NCBI GenBank assembly: GCA_023229685.1
Contig: JALNYT010000001.1
Coordinates: forward strand, 496,001-560,000
From: Sulfuritalea sp.
Lineage (GTDB): Bacteria; Pseudomonadota; Gammaproteobacteria; Burkholderiales; Rhodocyclaceae
DNA: 64,000 nt
Direction: 5' to 3'
Shown here: positions 55,869 through 64,000 of the stretch, piece after piece
How the letters are laid out: every line of letters begins with the position of its first letter
How positions within the stretch are numbered: the stretch's first letter is position 1
Position numbers and translations under genes: made by a program
The notes under the pieces: generated by a model
The model's input: only the letters and a program-made list of their open reading frames with translations
Database searches by the model: none
Told to the model about the DNA's origin: nothing

Positions 55869-56746
55869 TGCACGCATTCATTACGGCCAAGCAGAGCGAG
55901 TGGCGCGCTGTCGAGCGAGTGGGAATCGCTTGTCGGCGGTTGCAACCTCACTTTACCGGCATGGCGGCGGAGCGGATACGTCGCGCGGACGTGTCGTCCT
56001 ACATACAGAAGCGCAAGAACGACGGCGTTTCAGGTAGTACGATCAATCGGGAGCTAGACCTGTTGTCCGCGGCGTCCAATTTCGCTCGCATTACTTTGGA
56101 ATGGAACGTCCAGAATCCGGTAACCGGTATGTCTTTGAAGGAGCCGCAGGGCCGCTTGCGTTGGATCAAGAAGGAAGAGGCCGAGCGCTTGATTGGCGAA
56201 GCCTCCAAGGAAGAAAAGAAATCACCTCATCTGGCCGACTTCATTCGCCTGGCACTGAACACCGGCTGCCGGAAGAATGAACTGCTCAAACTGTCTTGGG
56301 ATCGCGTTGACCTAGTCACAGGTTGCATCCGACTGGAAGGCGAGAACACCAAGAACGGGAAGCGGCGCTTTGTGCCGTTAAGCGACGTGGCACGTTCTGC
56401 ACTGGCTAATCGTGCTCGGTTTCGTGATGAACATTGCCCAAAATCGCCGTGGGTGTTTTCTCACGAGAACGGCAAGCGGGTGCAATTCATGCAAAACGGC
56501 TTTCAGGCGGCGTGTAGTCGGGCGAAGATTACGGACTTTCGAGTCCACGACCTTCGCCATACCTGCGCCTCTTGGCTCGTCAGTGCGGGAGTTCCGTTGC
56601 TAGAAGTGAAGGAGCTGCTTGGCCACGGTAGCATCGAGATGACCGAGCGCTACGCGCATCTGGCGCCGGAAAACCTTGGGCGAGTGGCGTTGGTGCTCAA
56701 CCGGTTACAATCAAGTGACATTGCAACCGGGGAAAGAACCCGCTAA
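55679..56746 (+). CDS. int: Tyrosine recombinase (integrase)
   Basis: 355 residues. Arm- and core-binding parts precede the catalytic domain, whose residues are the Arg in NTGCRKNELLKLSW, the HxxR in VHDLRHTCASW, the His in LGHGSIEMTERYAHL and the Tyr in that same block. It ends 23 bp before the tRNA-Pro 46-bp repeat, the usual place of an integrase relative to its att site. AAAGGAAAG precedes the ATG. It mediates integration into tRNA-Pro. Confidence 0.92.
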   Translation: MPYRRKGSPYWWVKFTDASGKPTYRSTRTTDLNEAKALEAKWRHEAHQLLRWGIEPEHTFDEMMHAFITAKQSEWRAVERVGIACRRLQPHFTGMAAERIRRADVSSYIQKRKNDGVSGSTINRELDLLSAASNFARITLEWNVQNPVTGMSLKEPQGRLRWIKKEEAERLIGEASKEEKKSPHLADFIRLALNTGCRKNELLKLSWDRVDLVTGCIRLEGENTKNGKRRFVPLSDVARSALANRARFRDEHCPKSPWVFSHENGKRVQFMQNGFQAACSRAKITDFRVHDLRHTCASWLVSAGVPLLEVKELLGHGSIEMTERYAHLAPENLGRVALVLNRLQSSDIATGERTR

Positions 56747-56768
56747 ATGCAGCAAGTCCTTCAATCAG

Positions 56769-56846
<78 letters not shown>

Positions 56847-56932
56847 ACGGCAAGTTGGTGGCAAGGAATCACGTTGCGGGAACGGGCCTGAAAACTCGGC
56901 TCGAGAGATCATCCTTGCAGACATTGCGGCGG

Positions 56933-57901
56933 TCAGAAACTCCGTTGCACCGCAAAGTCCGCCAATTGTAGCAGCGTTTCCCTGAACTTTGAATCCGGCA
57001 GCGGCGCCAATGCCGCCTTGGCCATCTCGGCCTCATCGACGCCATGCCGGCGCGCAGCATCAAGAGCGCCGCTGGAACGCACTGCCGCGAGTACTTCGGC
57101 GAACCTATCACTGCTGGCGTTTTCGATGGCACTGCGTACCAAAGCCGCCTGCTGCGGGCTGCCCTGCTGGATGACATGGATCAGGGGTAGGGTCGGTTTG
57201 CCTTCGGCGAGGTCGTCGCCGAGATGCTTGCCGGTTTCCGCCTCCATCCCCGAGTAGTCGAGCACATCATCAATCAACTGAAACGCGGTGCCGATGTGCG
57301 TGCCATAGGCCGCCATCGCCTCTTCGATCTCGGCACTCGCGTCGCCAAGAATGGCGCCGAGCCGCCCGGCGGCTTCGAACAGTTTGGCGGTTTTGTAGCG
57401 AATCACCTGGAGATAGGCATCCACCTCGATATCGGCGTTGCGGCAGTTCATCAGTTGCAGCACTTCTCCCTCGGCAATGATGTTGGTCGCATCAGCCAGC
57501 ACTTGCATCACGCGCATGCTGCCGACGCCGACCATGATCTGGAATGCGCGCGAATACAGGAAATCGCCCACCAGTATGCTGGCCGGGTTGCCGAACACCG
57601 CGTTGGCGGTATCGCGGCCACGACGCAGCGATGACTCATCGACTACGTCATCGTGCAACAGCGTGGCGGTATGAATGAACTCGACCACGGCCGCCAGTTC
57701 GTGATGGCGGGTTCCGGAATAACCACAGGCGCCGGCGGAAAGCAGCACCAGCGCCGGGCGCATGCGCTTGCCGCCGGCCGAAATGATGTATTCGGCGACC
57801 TGGCGCACCAGCACCACGTCCGAGTGCAGTCGGGCCCGAACGACGGCGTCAACCGCGCTCATGTCGGCATCAATGGGGGCATACAATCTGGCGAAGTCCA
57901 C
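56933..57901 (-). CDS. ispB: Octaprenyl-diphosphate synthase (trans-prenyltransferase)
   Basis: 322 residues from the GTG at 57901, close to E. coli IspB length. It makes the side chain of ubiquinone. Both Asp-rich motifs are there: LLHDDVVDESSLRRG and FQLIDDVLDYSG. GGKRMRPALVLLSAGACG and GKPTLPLIHV are the other conserved parts. A TTG at 57961 would add 20 residues; neither start has a clear RBS. Chain length is not determined by these motifs. Confidence 0.9.
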   Translation of the reverse strand: MDFARLYAPIDADMSAVDAVVRARLHSDVVLVRQVAEYIISAGGKRMRPALVLLSAGACGYSGTRHHELAAVVEFIHTATLLHDDVVDESSLRRGRDTANAVFGNPASILVGDFLYSRAFQIMVGVGSMRVMQVLADATNIIAEGEVLQLMNCRNADIEVDAYLQVIRYKTAKLFEAAGRLGAILGDASAEIEEAMAAYGTHIGTAFQLIDDVLDYSGMEAETGKHLGDDLAEGKPTLPLIHVIQQGSPQQAALVRSAIENASSDRFAEVLAAVRSSGALDAARRHGVDEAEMAKAALAPLPDSKFRETLLQLADFAVQRSF

Positions 57902-58264
57902 GGCGGGTATCGAGTGTTGATGCAAAGGCGCGATGTTAGGCGGCACGCCTGTCGGCGTCAACGAAACTGCGCTGCGGCGTCATTTCTCGGTCGCGGGACT
58001 CCACCGCAAAGTGTGTGGATCGCTTCCCTATAGTTGATCGTTCCCGGCATCCGAACACGGACCTCAACTGTGGCCACCGGCCGACAAAGGTCCCACTAGA
58101 TTTATCCGATCCCACCCGGCGATGTCCGGCTTTCTTCAAGACATCGACGGAACAAGCCGCCAAACGGTTTTCCCTTATACTCTGCACTTCAAGTAATTGT
58201 CCGTCCCCGTTGATTTTCCAGTGCTTTTACGGCATGCATTCCCAGCTGACATGGCAGTCCGACT
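57902..58264. other. Divergent spacer between ispB and argH
   Basis: The only recognisable element is TATACT at 58176-58181, which could be a -10 box for argH; no convincing -35 lies 16-18 bp upstream. No gene was seen. Confidence 0.35.
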
Positions 58265-59668
58265 ATGACAGAACCAAAACTTCCAGCATCAGCAGCCGCC
58301 CCGGCAGCGTGGTCAGGCCGCTTTTCCGAACCCGTGTCCGATCTCGTCAAGCGTTATACCGCTTCCGTGTTCTTCGACCGCCGCATGTGGCGGCAGGACG
58401 TGCGGGCTTCGCTGGCACATGCACGAATGCTGGCGCAGCAAGGCATCATCGCCGCCGCCGACCTGGCTGCGATCGAGCAGGGCATGGCGACGATCACCAG
58501 CGAAATCGAAGCCGGCAGTTTCAGCTGGAATCTCGATGACGAGGATGTGCATCTCAACATCGAGAAGCGTCTCACGACCCTGGTCGGTGACGCCGGCAAG
58601 CGCCTGCACACCGGTCGCTCGCGCAACGACCAGGTGGCCACCGACATCCGGCTTTGGCTGCGCGACACCATCGACGACATCGACGGCCTGTTGCGCAATT
58701 TCCAGCAGGCGCTGCTCGACGCGGCGGAAGCCCACGTTGACACGCCCATGCCTGGCTTCACGCATTTGCAGGTGGCGCAGCCGGTGACCTTCGGCCATCA
58801 TCTGCTGGCGTATTTCGAGATGCTGCGCCGCGACCGCGAGCGCTTCGCCGACTGCCGCCACCGCGTCAATCGCCTGCCGCTGGGTGCGGCGGCCCTGGCC
58901 GGTACCACCTTCCCGATCGACCGCGAAGCCGTGGCGCGGGAACTCGGCTTCGAATCCGTCTGCGAGAACTCGCTGGATGCTGTTTCCGACCGCGATTTCG
59001 CCATCGAATTCTGTGCCGCCGCGTCGCTGGTGATGACCCACATCTCGCGCTTCTCGGAAGAACTGATTCTGTGGATGAGTCCGCGCATTGGGTTCATCGA
59101 TCTCGCCGACCGCTTCTGCACCGGCTCGTCGATCATGCCGCAAAAGAAGAACCCCGACGTGCCGGAACTGGCGCGCGGCAAGACCGGCCGCGTGTTCGGG
59201 CATCTGATGGGCCTGCTGACCCTGATGAAAGGGCAACCGCTGGCCTACAACAAGGACAACCAGGAAGACAAGGAGCCCCTGTTCGACACGGCGGACACGC
59301 TGATCGATACCTTGCGCATCTTTGCCGACCTGGTGCCGGGCATTCGCGTCAAGCCTGAGGCGATGGCCGCGGCGCTGCGCCAGGGCTACGCCACGGCGAC
59401 CGACCTTGCCGACTACCTGGTGAAGAAGGGCTTGCCCTTCCGCGACGCGCATGAAGCGGTAGCCCGCGCCGTGCGCGCCTGCGAGGCGCGCGGCTGTGAC
59501 CTGCCGGACCTGACGCTCGACGAACTGCGCGCGTTTTCCCCGCTGGTGGGCGACGACGCATTTGCAGTGTTGACCGTGAGCGGTTCGCTGGCCGCCCGCA
59601 ACCACCTCGGCGGCACCGCGCCGTCGCAGGTTCGCGCCGCCATCGCACGTTCGCGCGCGCGGCTCTGA
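58265..59668 (+). CDS. argH: Argininosuccinate lyase
   Basis: 467 residues. It splits argininosuccinate to arginine and fumarate. Signature: GSSIMPQKKNPDVPE, with THLQVAQPVTFGHHLLAY and TGRSRNDQVATDIRLW as other conserved blocks, and SDRDFAIEFCAAASLVMTH. The length is standard. The next gene, a protein kinase, begins 10 bp after its stop. Confidence 0.94.
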   Translation: MTEPKLPASAAAPAAWSGRFSEPVSDLVKRYTASVFFDRRMWRQDVRASLAHARMLAQQGIIAAADLAAIEQGMATITSEIEAGSFSWNLDDEDVHLNIEKRLTTLVGDAGKRLHTGRSRNDQVATDIRLWLRDTIDDIDGLLRNFQQALLDAAEAHVDTPMPGFTHLQVAQPVTFGHHLLAYFEMLRRDRERFADCRHRVNRLPLGAAALAGTTFPIDREAVARELGFESVCENSLDAVSDRDFAIEFCAAASLVMTHISRFSEELILWMSPRIGFIDLADRFCTGSSIMPQKKNPDVPELARGKTGRVFGHLMGLLTLMKGQPLAYNKDNQEDKEPLFDTADTLIDTLRIFADLVPGIRVKPEAMAAALRQGYATATDLADYLVKKGLPFRDAHEAVARAVRACEARGCDLPDLTLDELRAFSPLVGDDAFAVLTVSGSLAARNHLGGTAPSQVRAAIARSRARL

Positions 59669-59678
59669 TCACTGATCG

Positions 59679-60992
59679 ATGGCGATTCCCGAGCGCATCG
59701 GCAAGTACGAAATTCGCAAGAAGCTCGGCGAAGGCGCGACCTCGATCGTCTACCTCGGCTTCGATCCCTTTGCCAAGCGCGAAGTCGCAGTCAAGGCCAT
59801 CTTCCCCGAAGTGCTGCGTGACAAGGAGCGCGGCCGGCTCTACCGCAATCTGCTGATGACCGAGGCTTCGCTGGCCGGAAAACTCATGCATCCGCATATC
59901 GTGCAGATTTTTGATGCCGTGCTGGCCGAGGAGCAAAGCTACATTGTCATGGAGTATGTTCAGGGCGGCACACTGGAACCCTTCTGCACCCCCAGCACGC
60001 TGCTGCCGGTCGACCGCCTGGTGGAGATGATCTTCAAATGCACCCGGGCGCTCGACTACGCCTTTCGCGCCGGCATTACCCATCGCGACATCAAGCCGGC
60101 GAACATCCTGCTGGTCAACGCGGCGGACAACGCCGCACAAACCAGTGGCGACATCAAGATCTCCGATTTTGGCGCGGCGATGCTGACCAGTTCTGAACAA
60201 ACGCGCACCCAGGTATCAGGCGTCGGCTCACCAGCCTACATGTCGCCGCAGCAAGTGCGGGACATGACGCTCAATCACCAGACCGACATCTATTCGCTCG
60301 GCGTGGTCATGTACCAGTTGCTCAGCGGACGACTGCCATTCCAGTCGACCTCCAACTACGGCATGATTTATCAGATCTGCAATACCGATCCACCGCCGCC
60401 TTCGACCTTCCGCACCGACATGCCGGTGAGTCTCGATGCCGTCGTCGCCCGCGCCATGCAGAAGGAAATCGAATCGCGCTACCAGACCTGGGAGGAGTTT
60501 TCCCACGATCTCGCCCAATCCTTTCGCAACAAGCAGCTTTTGGCGCAACGCCAGGCATTCCCGGACAGCGAGAAATTCGAAGCCCTGCGCGCGCTGCATT
60601 TCTTCAATGAGTTTTCCGATGTTCATCTATGGGAAGTGGTGCGCTTCTCGCGCTGGGACGAAGTTGCAGCCGGCACCGTGATCATGCGGGACGGCGAACG
60701 CGGCGATTTTTTTGCGTTCTTGCTTGACGGTGAAATGACGGTGTCAAAAAGCGGCCATTCCCTGGGAACCCTGGCGGCTGGCGAATGCTTTGGCGAGATG
60801 GCCATCATCCGCCGCGGCGAGCACACCCGTGGTGCCGACGTGGTGGCGCAGACCGCCACCCGCGTCGTCACCATTTCTGCGCAAGCGCTGCAGCACGCCT
60901 CGGATGCATGCCGGATGCACTTCTATCAGGGCTTTCTTGACGTCATCGCCGGTCGCCTGGCTGATGCCAATACCCGCCTGGCGTCGCTTTGA
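59679..60992 (+). CDS. Ser/Thr protein kinase fused to a C-terminal cyclic-nucleotide-binding domain
   Basis: 437 residues. The Hanks-type kinase domain (about 8-270) has the Gly loop LGEGATSIVYLG, the Lys in VAVKAI, the catalytic HRDIKPANILL, the DFG in ISDFGAAML, and SPAYMSPQQ as activation loop. The C-terminal domain (about 300-437) is a cNMP-binding fold with GECFGEMAIIRRGEHTRG, including the Glu and Arg that bind the cyclic phosphate in CRP-like proteins. There is no membrane helix. It overlaps fructosamine kinase by 4 bp. cAMP or cGMP regulation is plausible but unshown. Confidence 0.88.
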   Translation: MAIPERIGKYEIRKKLGEGATSIVYLGFDPFAKREVAVKAIFPEVLRDKERGRLYRNLLMTEASLAGKLMHPHIVQIFDAVLAEEQSYIVMEYVQGGTLEPFCTPSTLLPVDRLVEMIFKCTRALDYAFRAGITHRDIKPANILLVNAADNAAQTSGDIKISDFGAAMLTSSEQTRTQVSGVGSPAYMSPQQVRDMTLNHQTDIYSLGVVMYQLLSGRLPFQSTSNYGMIYQICNTDPPPPSTFRTDMPVSLDAVVARAMQKEIESRYQTWEEFSHDLAQSFRNKQLLAQRQAFPDSEKFEALRALHFFNEFSDVHLWEVVRFSRWDEVAAGTVIMRDGERGDFFAFLLDGEMTVSKSGHSLGTLAAGECFGEMAIIRRGEHTRGADVVAQTATRVVTISAQALQHASDACRMHFYQGFLDVIAGRLADANTRLASL

Positions 60993-61879
60993 CACCCGAG
61001 TTCGGGTCTATCGCGGCAGCGATTGCCGAGCGCACGGGAATCCCTTTCAACTCGTGTTCGGCCGCCCCGGTCGGCGGCGGCTCGATTCATCACGCTTGGC
61101 ACATTGCTGACGGCGTCCGCCACTATTTCGTAAAGACCAACGAACTTGCCGCCGCAGCAATGTTTGCCGCTGAAGCGCAGGGACTGCAAGCACTGGCAAC
61201 GGCCGGCGCGGTGCCAACGCCGACTTTCGTCACCTTGGGCCGGACCGACACACAGGCTTTTCTGGTCCTCGACTATCTCGATCTGGCCACGCTCGATCAG
61301 ACAGGCGGTGCCCGACTCGGCGCCGCGATGGCAGAACTGCATCGCGTGACCGGGGACTCGTTCGGCTGGGCCGAGGACAACTTCATCGGCGCGACGCCGC
61401 AGCACAACACACCCCATCCGAGCTGGCCGCATTTCTTCGGCGAACGCCGGCTGCGGCCGCAACTGCAGCTCGCATTGCAGAATGGCATGGACAAAACGCT
61501 GGTGGCGAAGGGCTACGCCATCATCGAGCGTGTCGGTGGTCTCTTCATCGACTACCAGCCCGCGGCCAGTCTCCTGCACGGTGATCTGTGGTCTGGCAAT
61601 GCGGCGCAATGCGGCGACGACACGGCGGTGATTTTCGATCCGGCCTGTTACTACGGCGACCGCGAAACCGATGTCGCCATGGCGGAGCTGTTCGGCGGCT
61701 TTCCCACCAGCTTTTATGCCGCCTATCGCGCCGCGTGGCCGCTGGACTCAGGCTATGAGACGCGCAAGCCGCTCTACAACCTGTACCACATCCTGAATCA
61801 TTTCAACCTGTTCGGCAGCGCCTATCTGGGTCAGGCGCAACGCATGATCGAAAGGCTGCTGGCAGAACTCAGGCGGTGA
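60989..61879 (+). CDS. Fructosamine kinase family protein
   Basis: 296 residues, TTG start overlapping the kinase stop. The family phosphorylates ketoamines formed on proteins by glycation. The kinase-like motifs are HGDLWSGNAAQ and IFDPACYYGDRETDVAM, with VGGGSIHHAWHI at the start. The coupling of a deglycation enzyme with a regulatory kinase is curious. No experimental link is implied. Confidence 0.87.
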   Translation: MTPEFGSIAAAIAERTGIPFNSCSAAPVGGGSIHHAWHIADGVRHYFVKTNELAAAAMFAAEAQGLQALATAGAVPTPTFVTLGRTDTQAFLVLDYLDLATLDQTGGARLGAAMAELHRVTGDSFGWAEDNFIGATPQHNTPHPSWPHFFGERRLRPQLQLALQNGMDKTLVAKGYAIIERVGGLFIDYQPAASLLHGDLWSGNAAQCGDDTAVIFDPACYYGDRETDVAMAELFGGFPTSFYAAYRAAWPLDSGYETRKPLYNLYHILNHFNLFGSAYLGQAQRMIERLLAELRR

Positions 61880-61880
61880 T

Positions 61881-62204
61881 TCAGCTGGCGTTGACGATCG
61901 GTTCCAGCTGCTTCTTCAACTCACCCGATTGATACATCTCGGTCATGATGTCGCTGCCGCCGACGAACTCGCCGTTGATATAGAGTTGCGGCACGGTCGG
62001 CCAGTTGGCGTAATCCTTGACGCCCTGGCGGACGTCCGGATCAGCCAGTACATCCACCGTGACCAGGTTCTTGACGCCGCATGCCTGCAGGATCTGGATC
62101 GCACGCGCTGAGAAACCGCATTGCGGCGCCTGCGGCGTACCCTTCATGTAGAGCACGACCGGATTGCCCGTAACGGTATCGTGAATTTTCTGCTTGATGT
62201 CCAT
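61881..62204 (-). CDS. grxD: Monothiol glutaredoxin (Grx4/GrxD type)
   Basis: 107 residues. The active site is CGFS in APQCGFSARAIQ, and the glutathione-binding WPTVPQLYINGEFVGGSDI follows. The family transfers Fe-S clusters and helps iron sensing. The ATG at 62204 was taken because the longer frame would start at a TTG. A good sigma70 promoter lies just upstream. Confidence 0.92.
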   Translation of the reverse strand: MDIKQKIHDTVTGNPVVLYMKGTPQAPQCGFSARAIQILQACGVKNLVTVDVLADPDVRQGVKDYANWPTVPQLYINGEFVGGSDIMTEMYQSGELKKQLEPIVNAS

Positions 62205-62244
62205 GGAATGGTCCAATAAAATACTTGAGTAAATAAGTCGGGAT

Positions 62245-62274
62245 ATTCTAGCAGCGCGATGCCCTTGCGGTCAA
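62245..62274 (-). promoter_or_regulatory. Sigma70 promoter of the monothiol glutaredoxin gene
   Basis: On the minus strand: TTGACC (complement of 62269-62274), 18-bp spacer, TAGAAT (complement of 62245-62250), 41 bases from the start codon. This is the best-matching promoter found in the window. Confidence 0.6.
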
Positions 62275-62342
62275 GCGAGGGATGCAAGGTTTGAAAAGTT
62301 GCAGCGTCAAAGGAATATCTTCGCCAAATATGGAGAACCGCC

Positions 62343-63262
<920 letters not shown>

Positions 63263-63266
<4 letters not shown>

Positions 63267-63913
63267 ACCTGTCCCTGATCAAGCCACCGCTGTTTATCGC
63301 CTGCCTCGCACCGCTGGCCTACTACGCCTGGGGCGTGCAGGCCGACACGCTGGGCGCCAATCCGATCGAGGCGGTGACGCGCGGCCTGGGCACCTGGGCG
63401 CTGAATTTTCTGTTGATCACGCTGACGGTGACGCCGTTGCGCAAATACTCCGGATGGGCCTGGCTGGGCCGCTTGCGCCGCATGCTGGGGCTGTTCGTGT
63501 TTTTCTACGCGGCCTTGCATCTGACCACGTATCTGTGGTTCGACCAGTTCTTCGACTGGCCGGCGATTGCCAAGGACATTCTGAAGCGCCCCTTCATCAC
63601 CGTCGGCATGATCAGCTTCGCGCTGCTGGTGCCGCTGGCAGCGACGTCGAATGCCTTCGCCATCCGCAAGCTCGGCGGCCGCCGCTGGCAGGAGCTGCAT
63701 CGCAGCGTGTACCTGATCGGCCTCCTGGCCGTGCTGCACTATTCATGGATGGTCAAGGCCGACCTCAGCAAGCCGCTGATCTATGCACTCCTGGTTGGCA
63801 TCCTGCTCGGCCTGCGGGTCTGGTGGCGGGTGCAGGAGCGCAACCGGCAACTGGCCGGGGCTTACTCGACCAAGCCGCTCCGACGCGTCATTTCAATTGC
63901 CGCCAGAAAGTAG
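63263..63913 (+). CDS. msrQ: MsrQ haem-binding membrane subunit
   Basis: 216 residues from a TTG start overlapping the msrP stop. Six membrane helices; His residues in FYAALHLTTYLWF, QELHRSVYLIG and AVLHYSWMV are haem ligand candidates. It passes electrons from quinol to MsrP. The start TTG follows GAGGAAGCAG. Together they form the MsrPQ system. Confidence 0.92.
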
Positions 63914-64000
63914 GCTTCGTCAAACGGATCAGGCGAAACCAGCCCGAGGCCAGCGCCGCCTCGTTCGACTTCACATCAAGGCCGCCGACCGCCTCCAGCA
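63888..64000 (-). CDS. 3' end of an unidentified gene (truncated by the window edge)
   Basis: The last 36 or so codons read on the minus strand as LEAVGGLDVKSNEAALASGW and then FRLIRLTKPTFWRQLK. Third positions are strongly GC-rich, which supports coding. It overlaps the end of msrQ by 26 bases. The family is not recognised from this fragment. Confidence 0.45.
   Translation of the reverse strand, partial: LEAVGGLDVKSNEAALASGWFRLIRLTKPTFWRQLK

Overview
The window is a GC-rich chromosomal segment of a betaproteobacterium. The evidence is a hemC-hemD-hemX-hemY operon, a PP0621-pilS-pilR-ampD block, an Ala/Lys/Pro-rich histone H1-like gene and a msrP-msrQ pair. Ferredoxin-type 2-oxoacid oxidoreductases, an indolepyruvate oxidoreductase and a hydrogenase-related membrane complex point to a facultatively or strictly anaerobic lineage. 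Rhodocyclales-like bacteria are my best guess, from gene content only. Nearly all of it is ordinary, densely packed chromosome.

Layout. 1-6037: the 3' end of an energy-converting hydrogenase-related (NuoD/NuoB-like) operon, then a four-gene 2-oxoacid:acceptor oxidoreductase whose last subunit fuses an NAD(P)/FAD module to a 2[4Fe-4S] ferredoxin. 6142-16660: an exonuclease; a SufR-like regulator divergent from a Tat-exported ferritin-like protein; a cytochrome c; an orphan phosphonate-type binding protein next to an HD-GYP phosphodiesterase; a metallophosphoesterase; an MFS transporter; a lipoprotein. 17142-22494: a tight acetyl-CoA operon (acetyl-CoA synthetase, E1 alpha, E1 beta, E2, acyl carrier protein) without E3. 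22531-26780: pcm, a Lon-like protease and a TusE/DsrC-like protein. 27067-32015: iorA-iorB, then folD-purE-hemF. 32133-33173: a GFA protein and a NUDIX hydrolase. 33194-37167: hemCDXY on the minus strand. 37329-45181: a PBP7-type endopeptidase, a patatin, malic enzyme, PEP carboxykinase and an aminotransferase. 45429-50518: the histone-like protein, ampD, pilR, pilS and a PP0621-type protein. 50547-56814: a small integrative element. 56770-64000: tRNA-Pro, ispB, argH, a Ser/Thr kinase fused to a cyclic-nucleotide domain, fructosamine kinase, a monothiol glutaredoxin, msrP-msrQ, and the 3' end of a further gene.

The most notable region is the element at 50547-56814. It is bounded by perfect 46-bp direct repeats. 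One repeat is the 3' part of an intact tRNA-Pro(CGG) gene. The element encodes a rolling-circle (HUH) Rep, a restriction endonuclease, a C5-cytosine methyltransferase, two small unknown proteins, an excisionase-like HTH protein and a tyrosine integrase next to the tRNA. The rep gene has a hairpin at each end, and the two hairpins share the same 10-base arm. It reads as a minimal 6.3-kb integrative plasmid or satellite carrying restriction-modification cargo.

A second theme is a family of short interspersed repeats with core AGTCGGCGCTGGC. They lie in many intergenic gaps, and one copy appears to have entered the linker of the E2 gene in frame. Separate repeat types are an inverted intergenic pair (22131-22242 and 28936-29047), an 80-bp direct repeat (45181-45330), and the 45-bp coding repeat of the histone-like gene.
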